Source: Ferruginibacter sp. (lineage in GTDB: Bacteria > Bacteroidota > Bacteroidia > Chitinophagales > Chitinophagaceae). Taken from it: a DNA stretch of 19,211 nucleotides. The notes under the pieces were generated by a model. That model was not told the DNA's origin. It saw only the letters and a list, made by a program, of their open reading frames with translations, and did not search any database. The stretch covers positions 1 through 19,211 of the forward strand of contig JAGPDJ010000009.1 of the NCBI GenBank assembly GCA_018057635.1, in the 5' to 3' direction. The translations under genes and the position numbers were made by a program. This document shows, piece by piece, positions 7,541 through 15,928 of the stretch; within the stretch, counting starts at the first letter, position 1; each line of letters starts with the position of its first letter.

Positions 7541-9487
7541 ATGATTGCTATGTCATATCCTTATCAGATAAATTCATTTGAACAATACAAGTCAGACTAT
7601 AAAAAAAGCATTGATGAGCCGGAAGCATTCTGGGGCCAGGTTGCTGAAAATTTTTACTGGAGAAAAAAATGGGATAATGTACTGGAATGGAATTTCAAAG
7701 AACCCCGTATTGAATGGTTCAGGGGCGCCAAACTGAATATCACAGAAAACTGTATTGACAGGCATTTGGAAAAATTGGGCGATAAGCCGGCCATCATCTG
7801 GGAGCCCAATAACCCGGAAGAAAGGACCCGCATTGTTACATACAACCGTTTACATAAAAGGGTTTGCCAGGTTGCACAAATGCTCACCAACAATGGAGTA
7901 AAAAAAGGCGACAGGGTATGTATATATATGGGCATGGTACCTGAACTTGTGTATGCGGTTTTAGGATGTGCCAGGATCGGGGCCATACACAGCGTGGTTT
8001 TCGGTGGTTTCAGTGCACAAAGTATTGCCGACAGGCTGGATGACGCACAGGCAACATTTATAATCACCTGCGATGGTGCTTACAGGGGAAATAAAGATAT
8101 ACCCCTTAAAAGTATCATTGATGATGCGCTGATCGGGAATAAGACCATCCAAAAAGTGATCGTATATACCCGGACAAGAACACCGGTATCGATGCTTAAA
8201 GGAAGAGACCTCTGGTGGGAAGACGAAATGGAACATGCAGAAACGCAAATAGAAAAGGATGGAGTGATATCCTTTCCTGCTGCAGAAATGGATGCGGAAG
8301 ATCCGTTATTCATCCTGTATACTTCCGGATCTACAGGAAAACCCAAGGGTGTGGTTCACAGCTGTGCCGGGTACATGCTCTGGACAAACTATACATTTGT
8401 GAATGTATTCAATTACCAGCCCGGGGAAATTCATTTTTGCACAGCAGATATCGGATGGATTACCGGCCATAGTTACATTGTTTACGGCCCACTGAGTGCG
8501 GGCGGAACTTCGCTGATGTTTGAAGGTGTACCTACCTGGCCCGATGCCGGCAGGTTCTGGGATATTGTTGATAAACACCAGGTTAATATCCTGTATACCG
8601 CACCGACTGCCATCCGGAGCCTGATGGGATTCGGGCTTGACCCGCTGAAAGGGAAAAATCTTTCATCTTTGCGTATACTCGGTACCGTTGGTGAACCCAT
8701 CAATGAAGAGGCCTGGCATTGGTATGATGAAAATATAGGAAAGAAAAAATGCCCCATTGTAGACACCTGGTGGCAGACAGAAACCGGTGGTGTTATGATA
8801 TCCAATCTTGCGGGCATTACAGACTCAAAACCAGGCTGGGCAACCCTTCCGTTACCGGGCGTATATCCCTTACTGGTAGATGACCAGGGAAATGAAGTAA
8901 CAGAAAAAGATGATCATGGCCTGCTGAAAGGGAATTTATGCATCAAATCTGCCTGGCCTTCCACCATTCGAACAACTTACGGTGACCATGAACGCTGCCG
9001 CACAAATTATTTTGCCACCTACGATAATTTATATTTCACCGGCGACGGTGCGCTGAAAGACGAAGCAGGCAATTACCGAATAACAGGACGGGTAGACGAT
9101 GTGTTAAACGTAAGCGGCCACCGCATTGGTACGGCTGAAGTGGAGAACGCCATCAATATGCACTCCGGCGTTGTGGAAAGTGCTGTTGTAGGTTACCCGC
9201 ACGATATAAAAGGCCAGGGAATATATGCTTATGTGATCTGTAACCACATGCATGGAGATGAAAACCTTACCCGCCAGGATATCCTGCAAACAGTGTCACG
9301 TATCATTGGCCCGATTGCCAAACCGGATAAGATACAGTTTGTAAACGGGTTACCTAAAACAAGAAGCGGTAAGATCATGCGGCGCATATTGAGGAAAATA
9401 GCAGAAGGTGATATGGAAAATGTGGGTGATACTACTACCCTGCTTGACCCGGCTGTGGTTGAAGAAATTAAGGAAAAAAGAATTTAA
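7541..9487 (+). CDS. acs: Acetyl-CoA synthetase (AMP-forming acetate-CoA ligase)
   Basis: A 648-residue cytoplasmic enzyme making acetyl-CoA from acetate, ATP and CoA through acetyl-AMP. Length matches the family. Visible motifs: P-loop-like YTSGSTGKPKG (260-270), DTWWQTETGG (408-417, whose second tryptophan limits the pocket to acetate in Salmonella Acs), YFTGDGALKDEAG (498-510), the hinge and CoA region GRVDDVLNVSGHRIGTAEVE (516-535), and PKTRSGKIMRR (605-615) with the regulatory lysine K611 that acetyltransferases modify in other bacteria. The ATG at 7550 would give an N-terminus MSYPYQI, which I recall as usual for Bacteroidota Acs, so it is a serious alternative start. The gene is divergent from the InsA-like, porin, transporter and sensor genes, which supports an acetate-use module. 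Confidence 0.98.
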   Translation: MIAMSYPYQINSFEQYKSDYKKSIDEPEAFWGQVAENFYWRKKWDNVLEWNFKEPRIEWFRGAKLNITENCIDRHLEKLGDKPAIIWEPNNPEERTRIVTYNRLHKRVCQVAQMLTNNGVKKGDRVCIYMGMVPELVYAVLGCARIGAIHSVVFGGFSAQSIADRLDDAQATFIITCDGAYRGNKDIPLKSIIDDALIGNKTIQKVIVYTRTRTPVSMLKGRDLWWEDEMEHAETQIEKDGVISFPAAEMDAEDPLFILYTSGSTGKPKGVVHSCAGYMLWTNYTFVNVFNYQPGEIHFCTADIGWITGHSYIVYGPLSAGGTSLMFEGVPTWPDAGRFWDIVDKHQVNILYTAPTAIRSLMGFGLDPLKGKNLSSLRILGTVGEPINEEAWHWYDENIGKKKCPIVDTWWQTETGGVMISNLAGITDSKPGWATLPLPGVYPLLVDDQGNEVTEKDDHGLLKGNLCIKSAWPSTIRTTYGDHERCRTNYFATYDNLYFTGDGALKDEAGNYRITGRVDDVLNVSGHRIGTAEVENAINMHSGVVESAVVGYPHDIKGQGIYAYVICNHMHGDENLTRQDILQTVSRIIGPIAKPDKIQFVNGLPKTRSGKIMRRILRKIAEGDMENVGDTTTLLDPAVVEEIKEKRI

Positions 9488-9571
9488 CCGGTTTAAATTG
9501 TCATATTAAAAATTTCATTAAATTCACTGTTGAAGAGCCTGGTCAATTTAGACTGGTTAAAAACAACCCTT

Positions 9572-10972
9572 ATGGAATTAAATACAAAGCATCAGGAAAT
9601 TGAAAATAACATCGTTATTTTAAGAAGACATATTCTAAATATTACAATTTCATGTTTGTTGCTTTTTTCTATAAATACAACTGTAGCCCAGATTGGCATT
9701 GGCACCAACAACCCGGACCCAAGTGCGGCTTTACATGTTTATGATACGGCCAGGGGGCTTCTGATACCCAGGTTAACTGCTTTACAAAGAGCAGCAATCG
9801 TTTCACCGGCGGAAGGTTTGCTGATTTACCAGACAGATGCAATAAAAGGATATTGGTATTTTACTGATGGCGTGTGGCGGAATATGGCTGCTGCAATGAA
9901 TGGCGGTAAACAAACACTCATACTGGCCGACAATATTACAAATGCCGAAGCACAGGCTAAAATTGCTGCAGAAGTTGGCCCTAATACACAAGAGATAAGA
10001 ATCAACAGGTGCAGTAATCTTACAACTGTTGATCTTTCCATGGTAACCAGCCTTACTGAAATTTACATTTCCGGCAACCCGGTTTTACAAAGCGTTAATC
10101 TATCCAATCTGCAATCTATTGATGGCGGTTTTTTCATTGATAAATGCCCGTTGCTTTCAACCCTTTCTACAAATTCTATTACAAAAATTGGCCAGACTTT
10201 TAATGGAACTTACGGCCTGGAAATTAAAAACTCAGGTGTACAGAACCTGAATATGCCATTGCTGACTCAAATTAGCGGAACCATTTACATTTACAATAAC
10301 AGCGCACTTTCGGCTATTAGTTTCCCGCAACTTTCCGATCACCCTTTAAACGGGTCATTTGCTTTTTCTATACAATTGAACACAACACTTTCCAATATTT
10401 CTTTGCCCGCACTTAACATTGTTGGAGACATTTCCATGGGGAATAATTATAACCTGGCTGCTGTTAATTTATCTGCCTTAACATCAGCAAATTCATTGTT
10501 AATAAGCAACAGCAATGTCATCACATCCATCGCCTTACCGGTTCTGAATAGTGTAAATATTGGAATAATAATTGGTGGAAATAGTTTACTGAATACCATC
10601 TCATTACCCTTCCTTTCATCCATAGGTAATTTTAATATTCAAAATAATGCTTCGCTGGCCAGCATTTCATTTCCTTCCTTAACAAGCATCAGCAATGCAC
10701 AAAATGGAAGTTATATTATTAACAACAGCAATCTCACTTCCATTACATTTAATAACCTGGCCACATTTTCTAACCAGGCTTTTGGTTGCCAGGGTAACAA
10801 ACTTCCTTCTGCACAGGTTAATAATCTGCTGAATAAATTTGTTTCTATAATTCCTTTATTAACCTATAGAGATTTTGATTTCAGGCAAACTTCAGCAGCT
10901 CCTCCAACAGGCCAGGGAATTACAGATAAAACAACTTTAGAGCTAAGGCCTAATGTTGTTTATACTGATTAA
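9572..10972 (+). CDS. Secreted leucine-rich-repeat-like surface protein
   Basis: A 466-residue exported protein of unknown function. I chose the ATG at 9572; an upstream TTG at 9530 is in frame but only lengthens an already long N-region. The signal peptide ends near residue 40 (INTTVAQ). A head at 41-105 (IGIGTNNPDPSAALHVYD, then GLLIPRLTALQRAAI and YWYFTDGVWRN) is a common N-terminal module of Bacteroidota secreted proteins. Residues about 145-405 hold irregular 20-25-residue repeats of the kind NNSALSAISFPQL and NNASLASISFPSL, consistent with a BspA- or receptor-L-like solenoid. The end (PPTGQGITDKTTL, then VVYTD) looks natural, with no type IX sorting domain. It is rich in Asn, Ser and Ile, unlike the metabolic neighbours. 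Adhesion or glycan binding is possible but not shown. Confidence 0.88.
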   Translation: MELNTKHQEIENNIVILRRHILNITISCLLLFSINTTVAQIGIGTNNPDPSAALHVYDTARGLLIPRLTALQRAAIVSPAEGLLIYQTDAIKGYWYFTDGVWRNMAAAMNGGKQTLILADNITNAEAQAKIAAEVGPNTQEIRINRCSNLTTVDLSMVTSLTEIYISGNPVLQSVNLSNLQSIDGGFFIDKCPLLSTLSTNSITKIGQTFNGTYGLEIKNSGVQNLNMPLLTQISGTIYIYNNSALSAISFPQLSDHPLNGSFAFSIQLNTTLSNISLPALNIVGDISMGNNYNLAAVNLSALTSANSLLISNSNVITSIALPVLNSVNIGIIIGGNSLLNTISLPFLSSIGNFNIQNNASLASISFPSLTSISNAQNGSYIINNSNLTSITFNNLATFSNQAFGCQGNKLPSAQVNNLLNKFVSIIPLLTYRDFDFRQTSAAPPTGQGITDKTTLELRPNVVYTD

Positions 10973-11216
10973 AATTTTATACCGTAATTCCAAATTTTAC
11001 ATAAATTAATGTCCAATCATACTTAATGATACAGGATGGCCTTTACTAACATAGGTATCTATAAAATACAACCAATTGCCTCATTTACAGCATCAAAATT
11101 ATCATTTACCCATAAAAAGCTGATATTATTGTACCTTTACACTCATCTGCCGAAAATAGTAACTCCTTTTCCACAGGTGTATTAAAACATATAATACAAC
11201 AAATCAGCAATTCATC
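10973..11216. other. Intergenic region before the cold-shock-domain gene, no gene seen
   Basis: This AT-rich 244-bp stretch has no convincing ORF, hairpin terminator or repeat. A TACCTTTA at 11132-11139 resembles the Bacteroidota -7 element TAnnTTTG, but the matching -33 element is poor. A promoter for the next gene is plausible only. Confidence 0.3.
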
Positions 11217-11663
11217 ATGGCAGAAACCTGGAATAAAAAGGAAAGAGAAAAGAAAAAAAAGCAACAAAAAAAAGAAAAGGCCGAGAAAAAACAGGAGCGA
11301 AAAGACAATCCGAGGAATGGCGACGGACAAGACAGTATGATCGCATACCTCGACGAGAATGGCAATATCTCCTCTACTCCACCCGATCCGAGAAAAAAGA
11401 TCATCATCAATGCCGAAGATATTGAAATAGGTGTTCCCAAACATGTACCAGCTGAAGCAGGTGAAATTACAAGGAACGGTACTGTTACTTTCTTCAACCA
11501 TGATAAAGGATACGGATTCATCAAAGATGTGCTAACCCAGGAAAGTGTATTTGTTCATATCAATTCTCTGAGTGAACCGATCAATGAACAGAATAAAGTA
11601 AGTTTCGAAATTGAAATGGGGCCCAGAGGTTCTAATGCAGTAAATGTAAAACTTATCAAATAA
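11217..11663 (+). CDS. Cold-shock-domain RNA-binding protein with lysine-rich N-terminal extension
   Basis: A 148-residue protein. Residues about 87-148 form a cold-shock domain with RNP1 KGYGFI (97-102) and RNP2 VFVHI (111-115), the surface that binds single-stranded RNA or DNA. Residues 7-29 are nearly all Lys, Glu, Gln and Arg, a highly charged probably helical or disordered tail. A linker at about 38-85 carries DENGNISSTPPDPRKK. Classical CspA proteins are about 70 residues, so the extension doubles the size; such extended forms are familiar in Bacteroidota. The role is probably RNA chaperoning in the cytoplasm. It stands alone, with its neighbour on the far side convergent. Confidence 0.93.
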   Translation: MAETWNKKEREKKKKQQKKEKAEKKQERKDNPRNGDGQDSMIAYLDENGNISSTPPDPRKKIIINAEDIEIGVPKHVPAEAGEITRNGTVTFFNHDKGYGFIKDVLTQESVFVHINSLSEPINEQNKVSFEIEMGPRGSNAVNVKLIK

Positions 11664-11715
11664 AAATACTCTCCGGTAAAAGACAGATACAGCTGCATAA
11701 CTCAATGTAACATAG

Positions 11716-12009
11716 TTAGTCTTTTGCGTATTTGGCTATAATAATCTCCGGATATTCATTTTTCTCAGTTGCCCATTTATACAATAATTCACTGTTAAGT
11801 GGTTCATAGATATCTTTCTTTAACGGGTCAGTTGGTAATTCCCTGAAGGGAACAAGTAATAAATAATGTGGCTCCACATAATCATAGTGCATGTCAAGTG
11901 TCAACCCTTTAATCTGAACAAATTTATACCCTTTACTTATCAGGTTTTCTAATGCCAATACATTGAAAATTGTTGAGCCGTTTTTTGCCTCTGTTATTCC
12001 TTTTCGCAT
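11716..12009 (-). CDS. Hypothetical 97-residue protein
   Basis: I do not recognise this protein. It is soluble-looking, with no signal peptide or membrane helix, and has mixed charged and aromatic composition (TLDMHYDYVEPHYLLLVPFRELP, split here as one continuous patch near residues 37-59). The start MRKGITEAKNGS and the stop TAA at 11716 are clean, and normal amino-acid use supports a real gene. It converges on the cold-shock gene with a 52-bp gap and is divergent from the PEP carboxykinase gene, with 287 bp between. No partner in the window suggests a function. Confidence 0.7.
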   Translation of the reverse strand: MRKGITEAKNGSTIFNVLALENLISKGYKFVQIKGLTLDMHYDYVEPHYLLLVPFRELPTDPLKKDIYEPLNSELLYKWATEKNEYPEIIIAKYAKD

Positions 12010-12218
12010 ATGACTGATTATTTTCTTTCAATAACAAACAATAAACGGTTATGTTCATACCACCCAAATTATTAAAATACAAGATCGGATTAACAATGTT
12101 TAACCATTTAATTACATATCAAGCCATTAAAAAACAGGTTTTTTATTACATCAAAACGAAATTGAGTAAAAAGTATTTTCTTTAATTATGCAAATCAAAA
12201 TCAGCAACTAATATGATT

Positions 12219-12241
12219 AACAACATTTTAAAATTGTTGTT
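12219..12241. promoter_or_regulatory. Inverted repeat upstream of PEP carboxykinase
   Basis: Perfect 7-bp arms AACAACA (12219-12225) and TGTTGTT (12235-12241) flank TTTTAAAAT. It lies 55 nt before the PEP carboxykinase start in an otherwise gene-free 287-bp spacer. There is no following T-run, so an operator or leader hairpin is more likely than a terminator. A TAACTTCG just downstream (12248-12255) is one base from the Bacteroidota -7 consensus. Confidence 0.4.
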
Positions 12242-12296
12242 TATTTTTAACTTCGCAAATCAGCAATTTCATTATTAAAATAGAAAAACAAATTTT

Positions 12297-14156
12297 ATGA
12301 TCCCGCACAGCAACGCTTATATTCTGGATAATACCCCTGCAAAGGATGAAATAGAAAGTTGGATAAACAGGCAGGCTGCTTTTTGTGAACCAAAATCAAT
12401 TCATTGGGTTGATGGTTCGCAGGGAGAATATGATAGTCTGTGTAACTTATTGGTAAAAAAAGGAACATTCATTCCACTAAACCCTGAAAAGAGGCCCAAT
12501 AGTTTTGCCTGTTTCAGCGATCCAAGCGATGTGGCAAGGGTTGAAGACAGGACCTTTATTTGTTCCAGGTTAAAAGAAGATGCCGGACCTACCAATAACT
12601 GGATGGAGCCTTCAGCAATGAAAAAAGTACTCGACAAACACCTGGAGGGTTGTATGAAAGGCAGAACCATGTATGTGATTCCATTTTGTATGGGGCCACT
12701 CGGTTCACCTTATTCCAGATATGGTGTGCAGATTACCGATTCTGAATATGTTGTGGTGAATATGCGTATTATGACAAGAATGGGTGAAAATGTGCTACCC
12801 TATATTAAAAAGAATGGTTTTGTAAAATGCATGCACACTGTTGGCGACCCGCTTGAAAACGGAAAACCAGAAAGTAAATGGCCCTGTAACCCTGATGTAA
12901 AATACATTTCGCATTTCCCTGATGAACGTATGATCATATCTTATGGTAGTGGGTATGGTGGAAATGCTTTGATGGGAAAAAAATGTTTCGCATTGCGGAT
13001 TGCATCTGTTTTGGGAAGAGAAGAAGGCTGGCTGGCAGAACACATGCTTATCATGGGTGTAGAATCTCCCGACAAGAAAAAAAATTACGTAGCAGCGGCT
13101 TTCCCGAGTGCTTGCGGAAAAACAAATTTTGCCATGCTTATCCCACCAAAAGAATTTGAGGGATGGAAAATAACAACAGTTGGTGATGATATTGCATGGA
13201 TCCACAAAGCAGGCGATGGTCAATTATTTGCAATAAATCCGGAATCAGGATATTTTGGAGTAGCGCCCGGTACGAATTTTAAAACAAATCCAAATGCAAT
13301 GGAGAGTATCAGGGCTAATACCATTTTTACAAATGTTGCCATTACAAAAGATAAAGATGTTTGGTGGGAAGGGATGACCAAAGAAATTCCGGATGGATTA
13401 ACCGATTGGCATGGCCAGCCCTGGGACGCTGCCAGTGGAAAACCCGCAGCACATCCAAATTCAAGGTTTACTGCTCCGGCTCATCAAAATCCGGCAGTTG
13501 ATGAAAAATGGGATGATCCAAAAGGTGTTCCAATAGACGGATTTATATTTGGTGGAAGAAGAAGTTCCGGAGTACCCTTGGTTTATCAGTCTTTCAACTG
13601 GAATTTTGGCGTTTACCTGGCAACAACCATGGGCAGTGAAACTACTGCTGCTGCCTTTGGAGAAATAGGTAAAGTGCGCCGCGACCCGTTTGCCATGCTG
13701 CCATTCATGGGTTATCATATCGGAGACTATGTAAATCACTGGCTGCAATTTGGCAGAAACCTTCCAAATGCACCCCGGATATTTGGTGTAAACTGGTTTA
13801 AAAAAGATGAAAATGGTAAATTCTTATGGCCCGGATTCAGTGATAATATTCGTGTACTTATATGGATCGTGCAAAGAATAAGAGGCCGTGCATCATCTGT
13901 TGAAAGCCCTATCGGCTGGATGCCACGCTATGAAGATCTTGACTGGCGTGGGTTGGAAAATTTTACCCGGGAAGATTTTTCTAAAATTATGGCTGTAGAA
14001 AGAGAACCCGGTAAACAGGAACTTCTATCACATGAAGAATTATTCGAAAAAATATATGACAAGCTTCCGAAAGAATTCTTTTTCATGAGAGAATTGCTTT
14101 TATCTGCATTGTGGCGTTCACCTGAAAAATGGAAACTGGAATCAGAAGATCATTGA
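12297..14156 (+). CDS. pckG: Phosphoenolpyruvate carboxykinase (GTP)
   Basis: A 619-residue cytoplasmic enzyme that interconverts oxaloacetate plus GTP with PEP, CO2 and GDP. Length fits the GTP class, as do the motifs: R-loop [12 protein letters not shown] (79-90), kinase-1 PSACGKTN (270-277, with the reactive cysteine of the GTP enzyme), kinase-2 GDDIAW (296-301), [10 protein letters not shown] (419-428), and the nucleotide-binding [18 protein letters not shown] (496-513). The ATG at 12297 gives the expected N-terminus. It can serve gluconeogenesis from acetate and propionate carbon, or run toward oxaloacetate in fermentative Bacteroidota; the sequence does not decide. It ends 43 nt before a clear terminator, so it is probably transcribed alone. 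A palindrome 55 nt upstream may regulate it. Confidence 0.98.
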   Translation: MIPHSNAYILDNTPAKDEIESWINRQAAFCEPKSIHWVDGSQGEYDSLCNLLVKKGTFIPLNPEKRPNSFACFSDPSDVARVEDRTFICSRLKEDAGPTNNWMEPSAMKKVLDKHLEGCMKGRTMYVIPFCMGPLGSPYSRYGVQITDSEYVVVNMRIMTRMGENVLPYIKKNGFVKCMHTVGDPLENGKPESKWPCNPDVKYISHFPDERMIISYGSGYGGNALMGKKCFALRIASVLGREEGWLAEHMLIMGVESPDKKKNYVAAAFPSACGKTNFAMLIPPKEFEGWKITTVGDDIAWIHKAGDGQLFAINPESGYFGVAPGTNFKTNPNAMESIRANTIFTNVAITKDKDVWWEGMTKEIPDGLTDWHGQPWDAASGKPAAHPNSRFTAPAHQNPAVDEKWDDPKGVPIDGFIFGGRRSSGVPLVYQSFNWNFGVYLATTMGSETTAAAFGEIGKVRRDPFAMLPFMGYHIGDYVNHWLQFGRNLPNAPRIFGVNWFKKDENGKFLWPGFSDNIRVLIWIVQRIRGRASSVESPIGWMPRYEDLDWRGLENFTREDFSKIMAVEREPGKQELLSHEELFEKIYDKLPKEFFFMRELLLSALWRSPEKWKLESEDH

Positions 14157-14199
14157 TATATAACAGGTATTTGAATAAAATATCAACTTAAAAAAATCA

Positions 14200-14229
14200 G
14201 GCAACGGGGCTGTCCTGTTGCCTTTTTTT
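14200..14229 (+). terminator. Intrinsic terminator after PEP carboxykinase
   Basis: The arms GGCAACGGG (14200-14208) and CCTGTTGCC (14214-14222) pair over 9 bp with one G-T wobble and a 5-nt loop GCTGT. Seven T residues follow at 14223-14229, and an A-run precedes the stem at 14191-14196. This is a textbook rho-independent terminator. It ends 12 nt before the next start codon. Confidence 0.93.
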
Positions 14230-14241
14230 AAATTTATTAAT

Positions 14242-15912
14242 ATGCAAAACTGGTTTACCGAACTGTTTTCAAATAATTCAATAGCTCAAACCGTTTTAAT
14301 TTTCGGGCTGGTTATTTCAGTTGGTATATGGCTGGGAAGGGTAAAGATCGGCGGAATTTCATTGGGTGTAACATGGGTTTTATTCATGGGCATGCTTTGC
14401 TCATATGTAGGTATTTCAGTTGATGAAAATACCGGCCATTTTTTAAAGGAATTCGGTTTAATCCTTTTTGTATATTCCATTGGGTTGCAGGTTGGTCCCG
14501 GATTTTTTGCCAGCTTAAAAAAGAATGCTTTAAAAAATAACCTGCTGGCAGCACTGATCGTTTTCATTGGTATTTTAATTACAGTGATTCTCTTTTACCT
14601 GAGCCATGATCACATTTCAGTGATGGCAGGAATCATGAGTGGCGCTGTAACCAATACGCCCGGGCTTGCTGCTGCACAAGCTGCTGTAAGCGACCTTAAT
14701 ATAACGGGAACGGATAAATCTCTTATCACACTTGCATATGCTGTAACATACCCATTGGGTGTATTCGGGATTATCGGGTCGTTACTATTGCTCAAAAGAA
14801 TATTCGGAATAAATATTGAAAGTGAACAGGAAATGCACAGGAAACTGAATATTATCCGTGCCGACAAACCTGTATCCAATCACTATAGCCTGGAAAACAA
14901 AATGCTCGCAGGGCAAACACTAAATACTGTTTTTGAAATGCTGAAAGAGAAGATCATTGTTTCCAGAATGATGCACAAAAGTGAAATTTTCACCCCAACA
15001 CCTGACACCGTGCTGGCTGAACTTGATGTTTTGCTGATTGTTTCTTCAAAAAAAGAAGTTGAACAGCTAAAACTGATTATCGGCCCGTTCAGCAATGTAA
15101 ACCTTAAAACATCTGCAGAAAGTAATCTTATATCCCGTTCAATCATTGTTACAAAAAAATCTGTTACGCATAAAAGGCTTGGCGACCTGCCTGAATTATT
15201 CCAGCACAATTTTACATTAACGCGCCTTAAAAGGTCAGGCTTTGAAATGGTTCCCCACGGAGACATATACCTGCAACTGGGCGATGTGATAAAAGTGGTT
15301 GGCACCGAAGAAGGCGTAAATGCTGTTGCAGAAGCGCTTGGTAATTCTGAAAAGAAACTGGAAGTGCCGGATCTCGCTCCAATTTTCTTTGGGATCGTAT
15401 TGGGTGTTGTTGCCGGAAGCATTCCATTTCATTTTCCGGGTATGCCGGTAGCGGTCAAGATAGGCATGGCCGGCGGGCCATTGATCATTGCACTGCTGCT
15501 TAGCAGGTTTGGCAATGTTTTTTACCTCACCAATTATACAACCAACAGTGCCAACCTGATGATCAGGGAATTGGGAATCAGTTTGTTTCTTGCCAGTGTT
15601 GGATTAAGCAGTGGTAAAAACCTTTCGGTTGCATTTGCAGACGGCAGGGGTTTTATCTGGATGATCATGGGCATTGCCATTACTATCATTCCACTTATTA
15701 CCGTGGGAATCATTGCCCGGAAATATTTTAAGAAAACGTATTTTGAAGTATGTGGTTTACTGGCCGGAGCCTCTACAGATCCGCCGGCACTGGCTTTTGC
15801 AACTAAACTGGCTGGAAGTGATATTCCTTCCGTTACTTACGCTACCGTATATCCGCTAACAATGATCTTACGCATTATTGCGGCGCAGTTGCTGATACTG
15901 TTATTCAGTTAA
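14242..15912 (+). CDS. AspT/YidE-family (aspartate-alanine exchanger) transporter with two RCK_C domains
   Basis: A 556-residue inner-membrane protein. Two membrane halves (about 14-190 and 380-555) each carry the family repeat motif, GAVTNTPGLAAAQ (134-146) and GASTDPPALAFA (509-520). Between them lie two cytoplasmic RCK_C (TrkA-C) domains at about 218-290 and 295-367. This is the layout of AspT, YidE and the succinate exporter SucE. The substrate is not readable here, but a dicarboxylate or amino acid is likely, and the place beside PEP carboxykinase fits a C4-acid carrier. I chose the ATG at 14242, because the in-frame TTG at 14218 lies inside the terminator stem. The gene converges on the carboxylase operon with a 16-bp gap. 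Confidence 0.93.
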   Translation: MQNWFTELFSNNSIAQTVLIFGLVISVGIWLGRVKIGGISLGVTWVLFMGMLCSYVGISVDENTGHFLKEFGLILFVYSIGLQVGPGFFASLKKNALKNNLLAALIVFIGILITVILFYLSHDHISVMAGIMSGAVTNTPGLAAAQAAVSDLNITGTDKSLITLAYAVTYPLGVFGIIGSLLLLKRIFGINIESEQEMHRKLNIIRADKPVSNHYSLENKMLAGQTLNTVFEMLKEKIIVSRMMHKSEIFTPTPDTVLAELDVLLIVSSKKEVEQLKLIIGPFSNVNLKTSAESNLISRSIIVTKKSVTHKRLGDLPELFQHNFTLTRLKRSGFEMVPHGDIYLQLGDVIKVVGTEEGVNAVAEALGNSEKKLEVPDLAPIFFGIVLGVVAGSIPFHFPGMPVAVKIGMAGGPLIIALLLSRFGNVFYLTNYTTNSANLMIRELGISLFLASVGLSSGKNLSVAFADGRGFIWMIMGIAITIIPLITVGIIARKYFKKTYFEVCGLLAGASTDPPALAFATKLAGSDIPSVTYATVYPLTMILRIIAAQLLILLFS

Positions 15913-15928
15913 TTTTATATTCCTGAGA

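Noticed and set aside
9481..9499. Inverted repeat AATTTAA / TTAAATT over the acs stop codon
   Set aside because: The stem is only A-T pairs and there is no T-tract, so it is too weak to call a terminator.
9530..9571. In-frame TTG start for the secreted repeat protein
   Set aside because: It extends an already long region before the signal peptide; the ATG at 9572 is better.
11106..11524. Antisense reading frames with Phe/Leu-rich translations opposite the cold-shock gene
   Set aside because: The hydrophobic run is only the complement of the lysine codons in the charged arm.
14218..14241. In-frame TTG start giving an 8-residue longer AspT-family protein
   Set aside because: The TTG lies inside the terminator stem of pckG, and the ATG at 14242 gives a normal family N-terminus.
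14883..15422. Long antisense reading frame (179 codons) opposite the AspT-family gene
   Set aside because: Its Ser/Thr/Pro-rich translation has no recognisable domain, and the plus strand carries a clear family protein.
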